Positions 8,836-11,542 of a stretch of 11,542 nucleotides of DNA are shown here, in pieces (position 1 is the stretch's first letter; each line of letters opens with the position of its first letter). A program made the position numbers and the translations under genes. The stretch comes from Ectocarpus siliculosus (taxonomy: Eukaryota > Sar > Phaeophyceae > Ectocarpales > Ectocarpaceae). A model generated the notes under the pieces. That model was not told the DNA's origin. It saw only the letters and a list, made by a program, of their open reading frames with translations, and did no database searches. Where the stretch lies: assembly GCA_000310025.1 (NCBI GenBank), contig FN649731.1, positions 2,911,060 through 2,922,601 of the forward strand, read 5' to 3'.

Positions 8836-11509
8836 AGAGAGAGAGGGAGGAGTAAAGATGAACAGAAAAAAAAAATGGAAAATACTTGCTGCCTCCGCTC
8901 CTCGTGAAAATCGCGCCGGAGGGCTTGGGCGTGGTCCAGGCACTACAACAGAGCAAGTAATCCAAACGGGGTGGGGGACACCAACAAGAACTATTCAGGA
9001 CAACTCGCGAACGATCGGTTGAGAAAAAAAAAAGGAGTAACTGCTTAACGACGTCGCGGGGCAGCATGCCTCGTGTATCGCACTCCAGCATCGCTGAGAA
9101 AAACACGCGATTTCAGCGTGGGAAAAATGAAAGGTGTTCAACTCGACAGGCAGGAGGGAGGAACAAAATCGACCATCGTGGGGGAAACTATTAGGGCAAA
9201 GACGCAAACACACACAAGTGTAAGACGACGTCTCTTCATTGTGATCAGCCGACCAGCGCGGTCGATGCCAGCAAAACACACACACAGACGCTGACATCCA
9301 ATCATTGTCCAGCCGGGTAGAGCGGTAGACAACAATAACAAAGACAAACCACGCCCATGCGAGAGAGTCTTCTTTCCTAAAGTCTACCGGTGACTGTTGC
9401 CTTTTTTTTCTATTTTTTGTGTCTTCACTTCAAATCAGCGCTCACAGCACTATTGCCGTTTCCCTTGGTGACGGTGGACTTGCGGCAGTCGGACCGCATT
9501 GCTGACAAAAAAGAAAAGCAAAACGAAACACGCACACGCCTCGCGAAAGAGCTTATTTCCCTAGAGTCTACTGGTAGCTTGATTTTGCTTGCCTTGGTTA
9601 CGGTAGACTTCCCGCCGCCGGAGGGCCCGACCAGGGCAAGCGACTCCCCGGGGGAGACGCTGATTGACACCGAGTCCAGTACCTTGTCGTCCGGCCTGGT
9701 GGGGTAGGAGAACCCGACCTGCGTTTGCGGAGCGAAACACAAAAAATAGGTCGTGGAGAAACATGAAGTAGGTATGCTTAGGCAAGCTTTTTTTGTTGGG
9801 GGGGGTGAGGTTCAAACACCGTAGCTACTAATGTTTTCTGAAAAAAAATATTACGGAAACAACACGAGAAAATACAGCAAAACCATGGTAACATCCTCCT
9901 TTGTTCTCTAAACAAAAGAAACAGCAGAGTGAAACAAAACAAACAGATGCGACGAAAAAAGAGAACAAAAAAGTCACACCAGCAACGCAGGGTCCCCGCT
10001 CGTACATACCTCCCTGAACTCGAGGCGACCTTCGACCTTGTCGGGCTTCGACCCCTCGGGACTGGCCGCGTCGATCGGGGGCACCCTCTCCAGGGTCTCG
10101 AACACCCGGTACCCGGCCTGCTTGGCCTGTCCAAGCGCCGTAGCTCCCGGGGCCATCTGTCCCAGGGACATGGCCCCGATGAGGACGCCGAAGATGGTGG
10201 TGATGACTTGGCCCTGTTTCGTTGGGGGAGGAGGGGGAGGAGTAGGAGGAGTAGGAGTAGGAGGAGGTCGTTCATAGATACGTGCGCGTGTAGAGGGTTG
10301 CTTGTATAGTCAAAACTTGTATAAGGCGTTGTGCAGTATCATCAATGGACGTCATCCCCTCGCCCCCCGTTCCAAAGACAACGAAAAAACGCCACTAGTT
10401 ACTGTGTATCCCCCGTTTCAACGGCAAAAAAAAACGCCCAACACTCTCGATGTATCCGCCGCTCGCTCCAACGACAACAGCAAAAAAAAAAAGCCTCAAG
10501 GTTTCGAAAGCCAACCCGTCCGTCCTTACCCCCGTCGCGCAGTCGCTTTCGCAATCGCTTTCGATGTCGTCCGCCACGAGCTTTGTACCGTACCAGAAGG
10601 CAAGGGCGTAGCCGAGGAAGAAGCTCGCGAAGAGCGTCGCGGTGCCGACGCCCTTGTTCAGGCCTTGCGTTACACGCCGTTGCACACCGTCACGTTGTAT
10701 TTCGTGGGAACGGAGGACACACAACACGTAGATAGGGAGAGAGAGAGAGAGACGGACAGAGACACGTTACGTGGCAATACGCGCTTTTCATAGACGTATG
10801 TACGACAAGAACATCGGAATACTACATATTTACAACGTATACCATGCACGCACACACAGCTTGTACCGTGGTATGTGCCAGGTACTTGATACCCGACAAA
10901 CACATCGAAATGCTACACCATACATGTGTACACGGTAGTCTACCATGGCATGCACTTGTAACTGGCCACGATACCCGACAAACACATCGAATACCACGTA
11001 CACGGTTATGCACCATGATATTCACTTCTCACCGGCCTCGATACCCGACAAAAACATCGAAACGTATCGTACGTACACCAAACGTACCATGGTCCGTACC
11101 ACGGTATTGGTCTTGATACCCGAAAAAACACGTCGGACTCCTATATGCGTACACGGTATGTCCCACGGCATGCACTTCTCACCTGCCTTGATACCCGACA
11201 AACACCCCGAAATGCTACGTACACGGTATGCAACACCGCATGCACCTCACCCCGGCCTCGATACCCGACAAGCACACGCCATACAGCGCTTCTCACCGGC
11301 CTTGATGCCCGCCTTCTCCGCCCCGTCGAGGTGCCCGGAGTACCTGTCCATCTCGTTCTCCTCCGCCGTGAGGGAGGCGACCGTCCTGATCGACGCGATA
11401 ACCTCGTTCGCCACCCCTCCTGCCTTGGAGTAGTGGTTGTTCCCCTGTCCCGTAGCCTTCGCCACCACCGTCACCAGCACGAAGGTGGAGATCGCGATGA
11501 ACGGGAAGC
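523..11509 (-). CDS. ABCB-type (MDR/P-glycoprotein-like) ABC exporter, 16 internal exons, partial at both ends
   Basis: The join of 16 minus-strand exons gives 725 codons of a full-length-type ABCB exporter, a membrane pump that couples ATP hydrolysis to export of lipophilic or conjugated substrates. Residue numbers here count from the first full codon of exon 1. Residues 1-160 are the end of TMD1. Residues about 178-418 are NBD1 with GPSGGGKST (Walker A), VGQ (Q-loop), LSGGQKQ (signature), ILLLDE (Walker B with catalytic Glu), SALD (D-loop) and AHR (H-loop). Residues 419-491 are a charged linker, and 492-725 are the first half or more of TMD2. Full-length ABCB proteins are usually about 1,200-1,300 aa, so roughly 60% is present. 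The start and the NBD2 end lie outside the window. All 15 internal junctions keep phase (one phase 1, one phase 2, the rest phase 0) with no stop, which argues for a functional gene. Three donors are GC. Substrate and membrane cannot be read from the sequence. Confidence 0.93.
905..933. repeat. (CA)n microsatellite
   Basis: About 14 CA units in intron 15, equivalent to a GT tract on the coding strand. Confidence 0.95.
1021..1097 (+). repeat. D-arm-like element, copy 1
   Basis: GAGACTGACGTCTTTTCATT, GGTCAGCCGGTTAGCGCGGT, then an A-rich and CA tail. The core resembles a tRNA D-arm/A-box (compare the common tRNA form CTCAGTTGGTTAGAGCG). The tail runs straight into the intron-15 donor. Confidence 0.8.
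1098..1193 (-). CDS. Exon 15: TM9
   Basis: This 96-nt phase-0 exon (residues 626-657) encodes [20 protein letters not shown] and [12 protein letters not shown], matching TM9 (family hallmark GWQ/AWQ at the end). The acceptor AGAAAG|GTCCAA has a weak pyrimidine tract but is the only frame-preserving choice nearby. The donor is CAG|GTGTGTGTATG, formed by the CA tail of a repeat element. Confidence 0.9.
1194..2514 (-). other. Intron 14, the longest intron
   Basis: This 1,321-nt phase-0 intron holds the hairpin at 1697-1770, a G-run at 1315-1323, several A-runs (for example 2160-2172), and a short dispersed match, GACAGGCAGGGTGGG, at 1302-1316 and 1847-1861. An 8-bp inverted repeat CAATGTCG/CGACATTG flanks a NotI-like core at 2256-2285. 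No exon could be placed in it, and exons 14 and 15 join in phase with no missing family sequence. Confidence 0.8.
1697..1770. repeat. Imperfect 20-24-bp hairpin with A-rich loop
   Basis: The left arm ACTCGACCACCA, TTAT, GGTTACCG (1697-1720) and the reverse complement of the right arm, ACTCGACAACCAGGTTACCG (1751-1770), match except for one base and the TTAT insertion. The 30-base loop is almost only A with CCGAGGT in the middle. It could be a small foldback element or a structured intron RNA. Confidence 0.8.
2515..2605 (-). CDS. Exon 14: coupling loop (ICL3) with GWFD
   Basis: This 91-nt exon enters in phase 2 and leaves in phase 0 (last base of Arg595, then 596-625). It encodes [20 protein letters not shown] and [10 protein letters not shown], the coupling-helix region that contacts an NBD in ABCB exporters. 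The acceptor is AAACAG|GGCGAT and the donor AAG|GTACTG. Confidence 0.95.
2606..3052 (-). other. Intron 13 (GC-AG), with a decayed copy of exon-13 3' end
   Basis: This 447-nt phase-2 intron starts GCGAGT and ends AAACAG. Its donor-proximal part is the echo described separately (2804-2950). The 3' part (2606-2790) shows nothing recognisable. Confidence 0.85.
2804..2950 (-). repeat. Tandem copy of exon-13 3' end plus intron start
   Basis: Plus 2804-2950 is a diverged duplicate of 2954-3090, period 150-160 bp. Shared blocks, in order, are GTGGTCTTGGCAT, ACATCGACCTCCTGT, CTCCCGCAGG and GGCGGCGCATCAGGCGCT. The last two are exon-13 coding sequence ([10 protein letters not shown]) in the functional copy. 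The copy has an 11-bp insertion (coding-strand RLMRRLWE then CGGGAGATGGGGTTC) and a destroyed donor. Echo and real copy together span a full exon-intron junction. Confidence 0.88.
3053..3192 (-). CDS. Exon 13: TM8 and start of the coupling loop; GC donor
   Basis: This 140-nt exon enters in phase 0 and leaves in phase 2 (residues 549-594 plus two bases of Arg595). It encodes [40 protein letters not shown] and LREIGF. This is TM8 followed by the conserved GERLTRRLR helix. The acceptor is AACAAG|GTGCGG. The donor is TTCAG|GCGAGT (GC). The phase-2 join makes AG|G = Arg and restores [14 protein letters not shown]. The nearby GT would put exon 14 out of frame. Confidence 0.93.
3193..3691 (-). other. 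Intron 12
   Basis: This 499-nt phase-0 intron contains a short (GA)n tract at 3304-3318. The segment near 3506-3549 could be a very decayed echo of the exon-12 end (coding strand ACAACAGGAACC, ACAAGAGG|GTGG), which I regard as weak. Nothing else is seen. Confidence 0.7.
3692..3772 (-). CDS. Exon 12: second half of TM7
   Basis: This 81-nt phase-0 exon (residues 522-548) encodes [20 protein letters not shown] and YATDPDK, the second half of TM7 (the family-typical FPI-x-G motif) and the start of the outer loop. The acceptor is CAATCAG|ATGGCC and the donor AAG|GTGAGA. Confidence 0.92.
3869..3931. repeat. 27-bp direct repeat, 36-bp period
   Basis: AAACTAAGCCGACTTCGAAG plus CATCATT occurs perfectly twice, at 3869-3895 and 3905-3931, in intron 11. 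The perfect identity implies a recent duplication. Confidence 0.95.
4051..4106 (-). repeat. Decayed copy of exon-11 3' end and donor, with GT
   Basis: Plus 4051-4106 (GAGACAGCGACAGCAGCAC, then CACTAGGGCACGGATGAGTC) parallels 4146-4226 (GAGACAGCAGCGACAGTAG, CAG repeat, CGCCAGGGCACCGATGAGTC). On the coding strand the junction reads GTGCCCTA|GTGGGTGC in the copy and GTGCCCTG|GCGAGTGC in the functional site. The copy therefore has GT where the real donor has GC. Confidence 0.85.
4171..4197. repeat. (GCA)9 microsatellite at a GC donor
   Basis: Nine GCA units lie five bases inside intron 11, so on the transcript the donor GCGAGT is followed at once by a GCT/TGC repeat. Open translation of the retained intron gives a poly-Ala run and then a stop near 4131. 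Confidence 0.9.
4203..4292 (-). CDS. Exon 11: start of TMD2, first half of TM7; GC donor
   Basis: This 90-nt phase-0 exon (residues 492-521) encodes [20 protein letters not shown] and [15 protein letters not shown] followed by a TM helix is the typical entry to TMD2 in plant/algal ABCBs. The acceptor is ATCGCAG|GCCAAG. The donor is CTG|GCGAGT (GC). Splicing there to exon 12 yields [16 protein letters not shown], which aligns without gap to family members. The nearest GT (GCGA|GTGCTG) would be out of frame. Confidence 0.9.
4293..5303 (-). other. Intron 10
   Basis: This 1,011-nt phase-0 intron holds the inverted-repeat element at 4806-4968, (CAT)/(CAG) triplets at 5163-5186, A-runs near 5057-5080 and 5139-5149, and a (CA)n tract just upstream of the exon-11 acceptor (4309-4320). 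Nothing coding is seen. Confidence 0.8.
4806..4968. mobile_element. MITE-like element with about 19-bp terminal inverted repeats
   Basis: The left end TCGGCGGTCCTCAATAGCGG (4806-4825) and the reverse complement of the right end, TCGGTGTCCTCAATAGCGG (4950-4968), match in 18 positions with one gap and one mismatch. The interior carries a subterminal direct repeat (GGTGCCGCT...GAGGGCA at 4847-4870 and 4929-4946). No clear target-site duplication flanks it, and there is no coding capacity. Small non-autonomous DNA transposons look like this, but the missing TSD leaves a local foldback repeat possible. Confidence 0.6.
5304..5522 (-). CDS. Exon 10: inter-half linker with phosphosite-like motifs
   Basis: This 219-nt phase-0 exon (residues 419-491) is low in hydrophobics. 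It begins with a Gly/Ala-rich stretch including six Ala codons in a row from a GCC repeat. It then has a basic serine-rich core ([23 protein letters not shown]) and ends acidic ([12 protein letters not shown]). ABCB linkers are poorly conserved, usually charged, and often phosphorylated by PKA/PKC-type kinases. RRQSSS and RQKSAS fit such sites. The call rests on position between NBD1 and TM7, matching phases, an acceptor AACCAG|GGGCCA and a donor GAG|GTGCGA. The 5' boundary is the least certain part. Confidence 0.82.
5783..5974 (-). CDS. Exon 9: NBD1 H-loop and C-terminal end
   Basis: This 192-nt phase-0 exon (residues 355-418) starts [20 protein letters not shown], has the H-loop in [16 protein letters not shown], and ends with the family-typical [16 protein letters not shown] and CTIE. 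The acceptor is GAGCAG|GTGGTT. The tandem CCGAG/CAG arrangement could also add one in-frame glutamine. The donor is GAG|GTATTT. Confidence 0.96.
5975..6507 (-). other. Intron 8
   Basis: This 533-nt phase-0 intron contains a G-run (6331-6341), a (GT)n tract (6042-6058) and a TTTA repeat (5985-6001) before the acceptor. Plus 6097-6134 resembles the exon-8 3' end and donor (shared CCGGCTCAC, then GTCACTCTTGGTGGGCCT against GTCGAGTGCGGAGGTAGCCT), a candidate echo. Confidence 0.7.
6508..6597 (-). CDS. Exon 8: NBD1 Walker B and D-loop
   Basis: This 90-nt phase-0 exon (residues 325-354) encodes [20 protein letters not shown] and [10 protein letters not shown]. Walker B aspartate, catalytic glutamate and D-loop are all present. 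The acceptor is TTTTCAG|AGGATC and the donor AAA|GTGAGC. Confidence 0.96.
6598..6953 (-). other. Intron 7
   Basis: This 356-nt phase-0 intron contains (CAT)n at 6640-6653 and (CAG)n at 6656-6682. A possible weak echo of the exon-7 donor lies at 6827-6846 (coding strand GGGTCAGGAGAAG|GTGATC against GGGACAGAAGCAG|GTGACA). Confidence 0.7.
6954..7031 (-). CDS. Exon 7: NBD1 signature motif LSGGQKQ
   Basis: This 78-nt phase-0 exon (residues 299-324) encodes [17 protein letters not shown] and QLSGGQKQ. The signature (LSGGQ) is intact. The preceding X-loop reads VGTGG where exporters normally have VGERG. The acceptor is TTCTTCAG|TTTATC and the donor CAG|GTGACA. Confidence 0.95.
7032..7586 (-). other. 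Intron 6, with a decayed copy of exon-6 3' end
   Basis: This 555-nt phase-0 intron contains the exon-6 echo (7377-7459) with its long G-run, and a CAC-rich stretch near 7100. No other structure is seen. Confidence 0.8.
7377..7459 (-). repeat. Decayed copy of exon-6 donor region
   Basis: Plus 7423-7459 (AAAGCATGCTCGCTC then CGTCGTGTGCGTCGGCTG) matches 7566-7602 (AACATGCTCGCTCGCTC then CGTCGTGTGCGTTGGCTG), which covers the last bases of exon 6 and its donor. Both copies have TTCTCTT and a G-run plus GCATGT upstream, so about 80 bp was duplicated with a period near 142 bp. Coding-strand translation of the copy, [11 protein letters not shown], parallels [10 protein letters not shown]. The copy's donor is GAC|GCGAGG. 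Confidence 0.85.
7587..7694 (-). CDS. Exon 6: NBD1, EPVLFAGTI segment
   Basis: This 108-nt phase-0 exon (residues 263-298) starts [20 protein letters not shown] directly after the Q-loop, as in all ABCB NBDs. It ends in the helical ANAHD that leads to the signature domain. The acceptor is CCCGCAG|GAACCC and the donor GAC|GTGAGC. Confidence 0.95.
7849..7883 (+). repeat. Degenerate telomere-like TTAGGG tract
   Basis: The stretch GGGTTAAGGTTAGGATTAGG followed by GTCAGGGTTAGGG holds five TTAGGG-type units with point changes. It directly abuts the 63-bp tandem array. It is an interstitial telomere-like sequence. Its origin (repair insertion or chance) cannot be told from the sequence. Confidence 0.6.
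7883..8133. repeat. Four-unit tandem array, 61-64 bp period
   Basis: Units start near 7883, 7946, 8010 and 8073. Each runs GGGTCTGCGTG, a C-rich stretch, then TTATCTATTTCCTCAATACT and TCATTTCTCGCGAAGG. Units 1, 2 and 4 are very similar and unit 3 is most diverged. There are no spacers, no dyad repeat structure and no coding capacity. Confidence 0.93.
8410..8441. repeat. (CA)n microsatellite
   Basis: A CA tract in intron 5 following an A-run, with one G interruption. It resembles the tails of the D-arm-like elements, but no recognisable core precedes it. Confidence 0.93.
8503..8590 (+). repeat. D-arm-like element, copy 2
   Basis: GGAGACTGACGAAGGTTCTC, TGGTCAGCCAGTTAGTTGG, TTAGCGCGGTCGATGC, then AAATAAAAACAATAAAA and a CA tail. 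It is closely related to copy 1, with a small internal expansion (GTTAGTTGGTTAG). Confidence 0.82.
8621..8731 (-). CDS. Exon 5: NBD1 between Walker A and Q-loop
   Basis: This 111-nt phase-0 exon (residues 226-262) reads [20 protein letters not shown] and ends KIGYVGQ, placing the Q-loop glutamine as its last codon. The acceptor is AATTAG|CTCCTC and the donor CAG|GTGCTT. The family match is close throughout. Confidence 0.94.
8741..8831. repeat. GGTTC-repeat, G-run and (GA)n compound tract
   Basis: Pentamer GGTTC/GGTTA-like repeats (8741-8780), a G-run (8781-8792) and about 20 GA units (8792-8831) sit in the last 100 nt of intron 4. On the coding strand this gives a CT- and C-rich stretch followed by CCGAA repeats, just ahead of the TTAG acceptor of exon 5. 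Confidence 0.9.
9221..9287 (+). repeat. D-arm-like element, copy 3
   Basis: AAGACGACGTCTCTTCATTG, TGATCAGCCGACCAGCGCGG, TCGATGCCAGC, then AAAACACACACACA. Same orientation and order as copies 1 and 2. Confidence 0.8.
9286..9352 (+). repeat. D-arm-like element, copy 4
   Basis: GACGCTGACATCCAATCATT, GTCCAGCCGGGTAGAGCGGT, then AGACAACAATAACAAAGACA. It lies directly after copy 3, is the most diverged of the set, and has no CA tail. Confidence 0.65.
9373..9495 (-). repeat. Decayed copy of exon-4 3' end and donor region
   Basis: Plus-strand 9452-9495 (CCCTTGGTGACGGTGGACTT core) mirrors the exon-4 end at 9593-9625 (CCTTGGTTACGGTAGACTT). Plus 9374-9391 (TTCCTAAAGTCTACCGGT) mirrors 9557-9575 (TTCCCTAGAGTCTACTGGT) in the intron. 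Order and orientation are the same, with an insertion in the copy. On the coding strand the copy would read CRKSTVTK against GGGKSTVTK. Its donor position reads AAG|GGAAAC, not a usable donor. Confidence 0.85.
9593..9718 (-). CDS. Exon 4: NBD1 A-loop and Walker A; GC donor
   Basis: This 126-nt, phase-0 exon (residues 184-225) carries the A-loop aromatic in [10 protein letters not shown] and Walker [10 protein letters not shown]. It ends STVTK. The acceptor is CGCAG|GTCGGG. The donor is AAG|GCAAGC, a GC donor with otherwise good consensus. Joining here to exon 5 gives the standard spacing [15 protein letters not shown]. The only nearby GT (ACC|GTAACC) would delete three residues between Walker A and LLLRFYDP. 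Confidence 0.92.
10010..10213 (-). CDS. Exon 3: TM6 and entry into NBD1
   Basis: This 204-nt exon is phase 0 on both sides (residues 116-183). [19 protein letters not shown] is the ABCB TM6 signature region, followed by a helix ([20 protein letters not shown]) and a short acidic/proline segment into the first beta strand of NBD1 (GRLEFRE). The acceptor is GAAACAG|GGCCAA, the donor GAG|GTATGT. Confidence 0.95.
10214..10529 (-). other. Intron 2, with decayed copies of exon-2 3' end
   Basis: This 316-nt phase-0 intron holds two related segments, 10408-10469 and the shorter 10363-10393 (CCCCCGTT, A-run, ACGCC). The longer one resembles exon 2's last 60 bases (shared CCCCCGT and TCGATGTxxTCCGCC). 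A GGA-rich tract at 10224-10266 lies just before the exon-3 acceptor, giving a CT-rich pyrimidine tract on the coding strand. Confidence 0.7.
10530..10663 (-). CDS. Exon 2: TM5 of TMD1
   Basis: This 134-nt exon enters in phase 1 and leaves in phase 0 (end of residue 71 through 115). It encodes [19 protein letters not shown] followed by the hallmark [10 protein letters not shown] of ABCB TM5 and its outer loop. The acceptor is CGCAAG|GCCTG and the donor ACGGGG|GTAAGG. Its last third contains an in-frame 12-nt tandem duplication coding for ESDC twice. Confidence 0.92.
10664..11296 (-). other. Intron 1
   Basis: This 633-nt phase-1 intron is mostly the donor-derived minisatellite (10862-11290). 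The 3' part has a (GA)n tract at 10736-10752. No gene is seen. Confidence 0.85.
10862..11290 (-). repeat. Minisatellite in intron 1 built from the exon-1 donor junction
   Basis: Six diverged units have anchor GATACCCGACAAACAC (plus strand) at 10888, 10970, 11040, 11115, 11190 and 11260, with spacings of 82, 70, 75, 75 and 70 bp. The exon end itself carries the related GATGCCCG at 11304. On the coding strand each unit reads like exon 1's last bases plus donor (GGGTATCAAGGC then GGTGAGAAG). The units near 11030 and 11175 keep GGTGAGAAG intact. The others are mutated there. Remaining unit sequence is rich in TACGTACACGG and CATGCAC. Confidence 0.88.
11297..11509 (-). CDS. Exon 1 (in window): TMD1, intracellular loop 2 region
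   Basis: This 213-nt exon enters and leaves in phase 1 and encodes residues 1-70. It starts with a hydrophobic stretch ([17 protein letters not shown], end of a TM helix). It continues with the family-typical [20 protein letters not shown] and a charged helix ending [11 protein letters not shown], matching the cytoplasmic extension after TM4 in ABCB proteins. The acceptor is GCCAG at 11510-11514, behind a very long C-run on the coding strand. The donor is GCCG|GTGAGAAG at 11297/11296. It is the first exon seen, not the first of the gene. Confidence 0.92.
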
Positions 11510-11542
11510 CTGGCGGGGGCGGGGGGGGGGGGGGGGGGGGTG
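11510..11542 (-). other. 3' end of the upstream intron with a giant C-run as pyrimidine tract
   Basis: On the coding strand this is a near-pure C tract (about 28 bases, two interruptions) ending in GCCAG at the exon-1 boundary. It is the pyrimidine tract of the acceptor. The window edge falls inside it. Confidence 0.7.

Larger units (their letters stand above)
8732..9592 (-). other. Intron 4 (GC-AG)
   Basis: This 861-nt phase-0 intron starts GCAAGC and ends TTAG. It contains a decayed copy of the exon-4 Walker A end (9373-9495), two copies of the D-arm-like element (9221-9352), a (GA)n tract (8792-8831), a G-run (8781-8792) and a GGTTC-repeat tract (8741-8780) next to the acceptor. Confidence 0.85.

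Noticed and set aside
9425-9742. One open frame with two Walker A-like motifs
   Set aside because: The second, CRKSTVTK, lacks the GxxGxG pattern and lies beyond the GC donor in intron 4. It is a duplicated remnant, not a second site.
9890-9925. Possible echo of the exon-3 donor (GTAACATCCTCC against GTACATACCTCC) in intron 3
   Set aside because: Too short and needs gaps. Not counted among the echo-bearing introns.
10945-11433. 162-codon open frame on the plus strand
   Set aside because: It is antisense to exon 1 and runs through the minisatellite. Its repeats follow the DNA unit and it has no recognisable family.
523-11509. Pseudogene, because of GC donors and many repeats
   Set aside because: All 725 codons are open, all phases fit, and every NBD1 motif needed for ATP hydrolysis is intact.

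Overview
The window looks like nuclear DNA of an intron-rich eukaryote. It holds most of the middle of one gene, a full-length-type ABCB (MDR/P-glycoprotein-like) ABC exporter, read on the minus strand. I can chain 16 coding exons between 11509 and 523. Every junction keeps phase, giving 2,177 nt or 725 codons plus one split codon at the upstream edge, with no stop and no frameshift. The gene is cut at both window edges: the start (N-terminus, TM1 to about TM4) lies beyond 11542, and the end (TM11-12 and the second nucleotide-binding domain) lies before position 1. Moderate GC, introns of 260-1,321 nt, many long G-runs and simple repeats, and a plant/alga-like ABCB sequence suggest a stramenopile alga such as a brown alga. 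That assignment is inference.

Reading the gene 5' to 3' (right to left): exon 1 is the intracellular loop after TM4, exon 2 is TM5, and exon 3 is TM6 plus the start of NBD1. Exons 4-9 are a complete NBD1 with Walker A, Q-loop, LSGGQ signature, Walker B, D-loop and H-loop. Exon 10 is a charged linker with two basophilic phosphosite-like motifs. Exons 11-12 are TM7, exon 13 TM8, exon 14 the coupling loop with a GWFD motif, exon 15 TM9, and exon 16 TM10 with its cytoplasmic extension. I see no second gene on either strand. Other long open frames are antisense shadows, intron read-through or low-complexity sequence.

The most interesting material is in the introns. (1) Three of the 16 donors are GC instead of GT, and each is fixed by reading frame and protein alignment. 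(2) At least seven introns carry a decayed copy of the 3' end of the exon just before them, usually including the splice-donor junction. In intron 1 this has become a tandem array of 70-82 bp units, each built around a copy of the exon-1 donor boundary. In intron 11 the decayed copy has GT where the functional donor has GC. (3) A short element with a tRNA D-arm/A-box-like core and an A-rich/CA tail occurs four times in the same orientation, and one copy's CA tail forms the donor of intron 15. (4) There is a 163-bp terminal-inverted-repeat (MITE-like) element, an imperfect hairpin with an A-rich loop, a degenerate telomere-like tract next to a four-unit 63-bp tandem array, and strand-biased G-runs that act as C-runs in the transcript.
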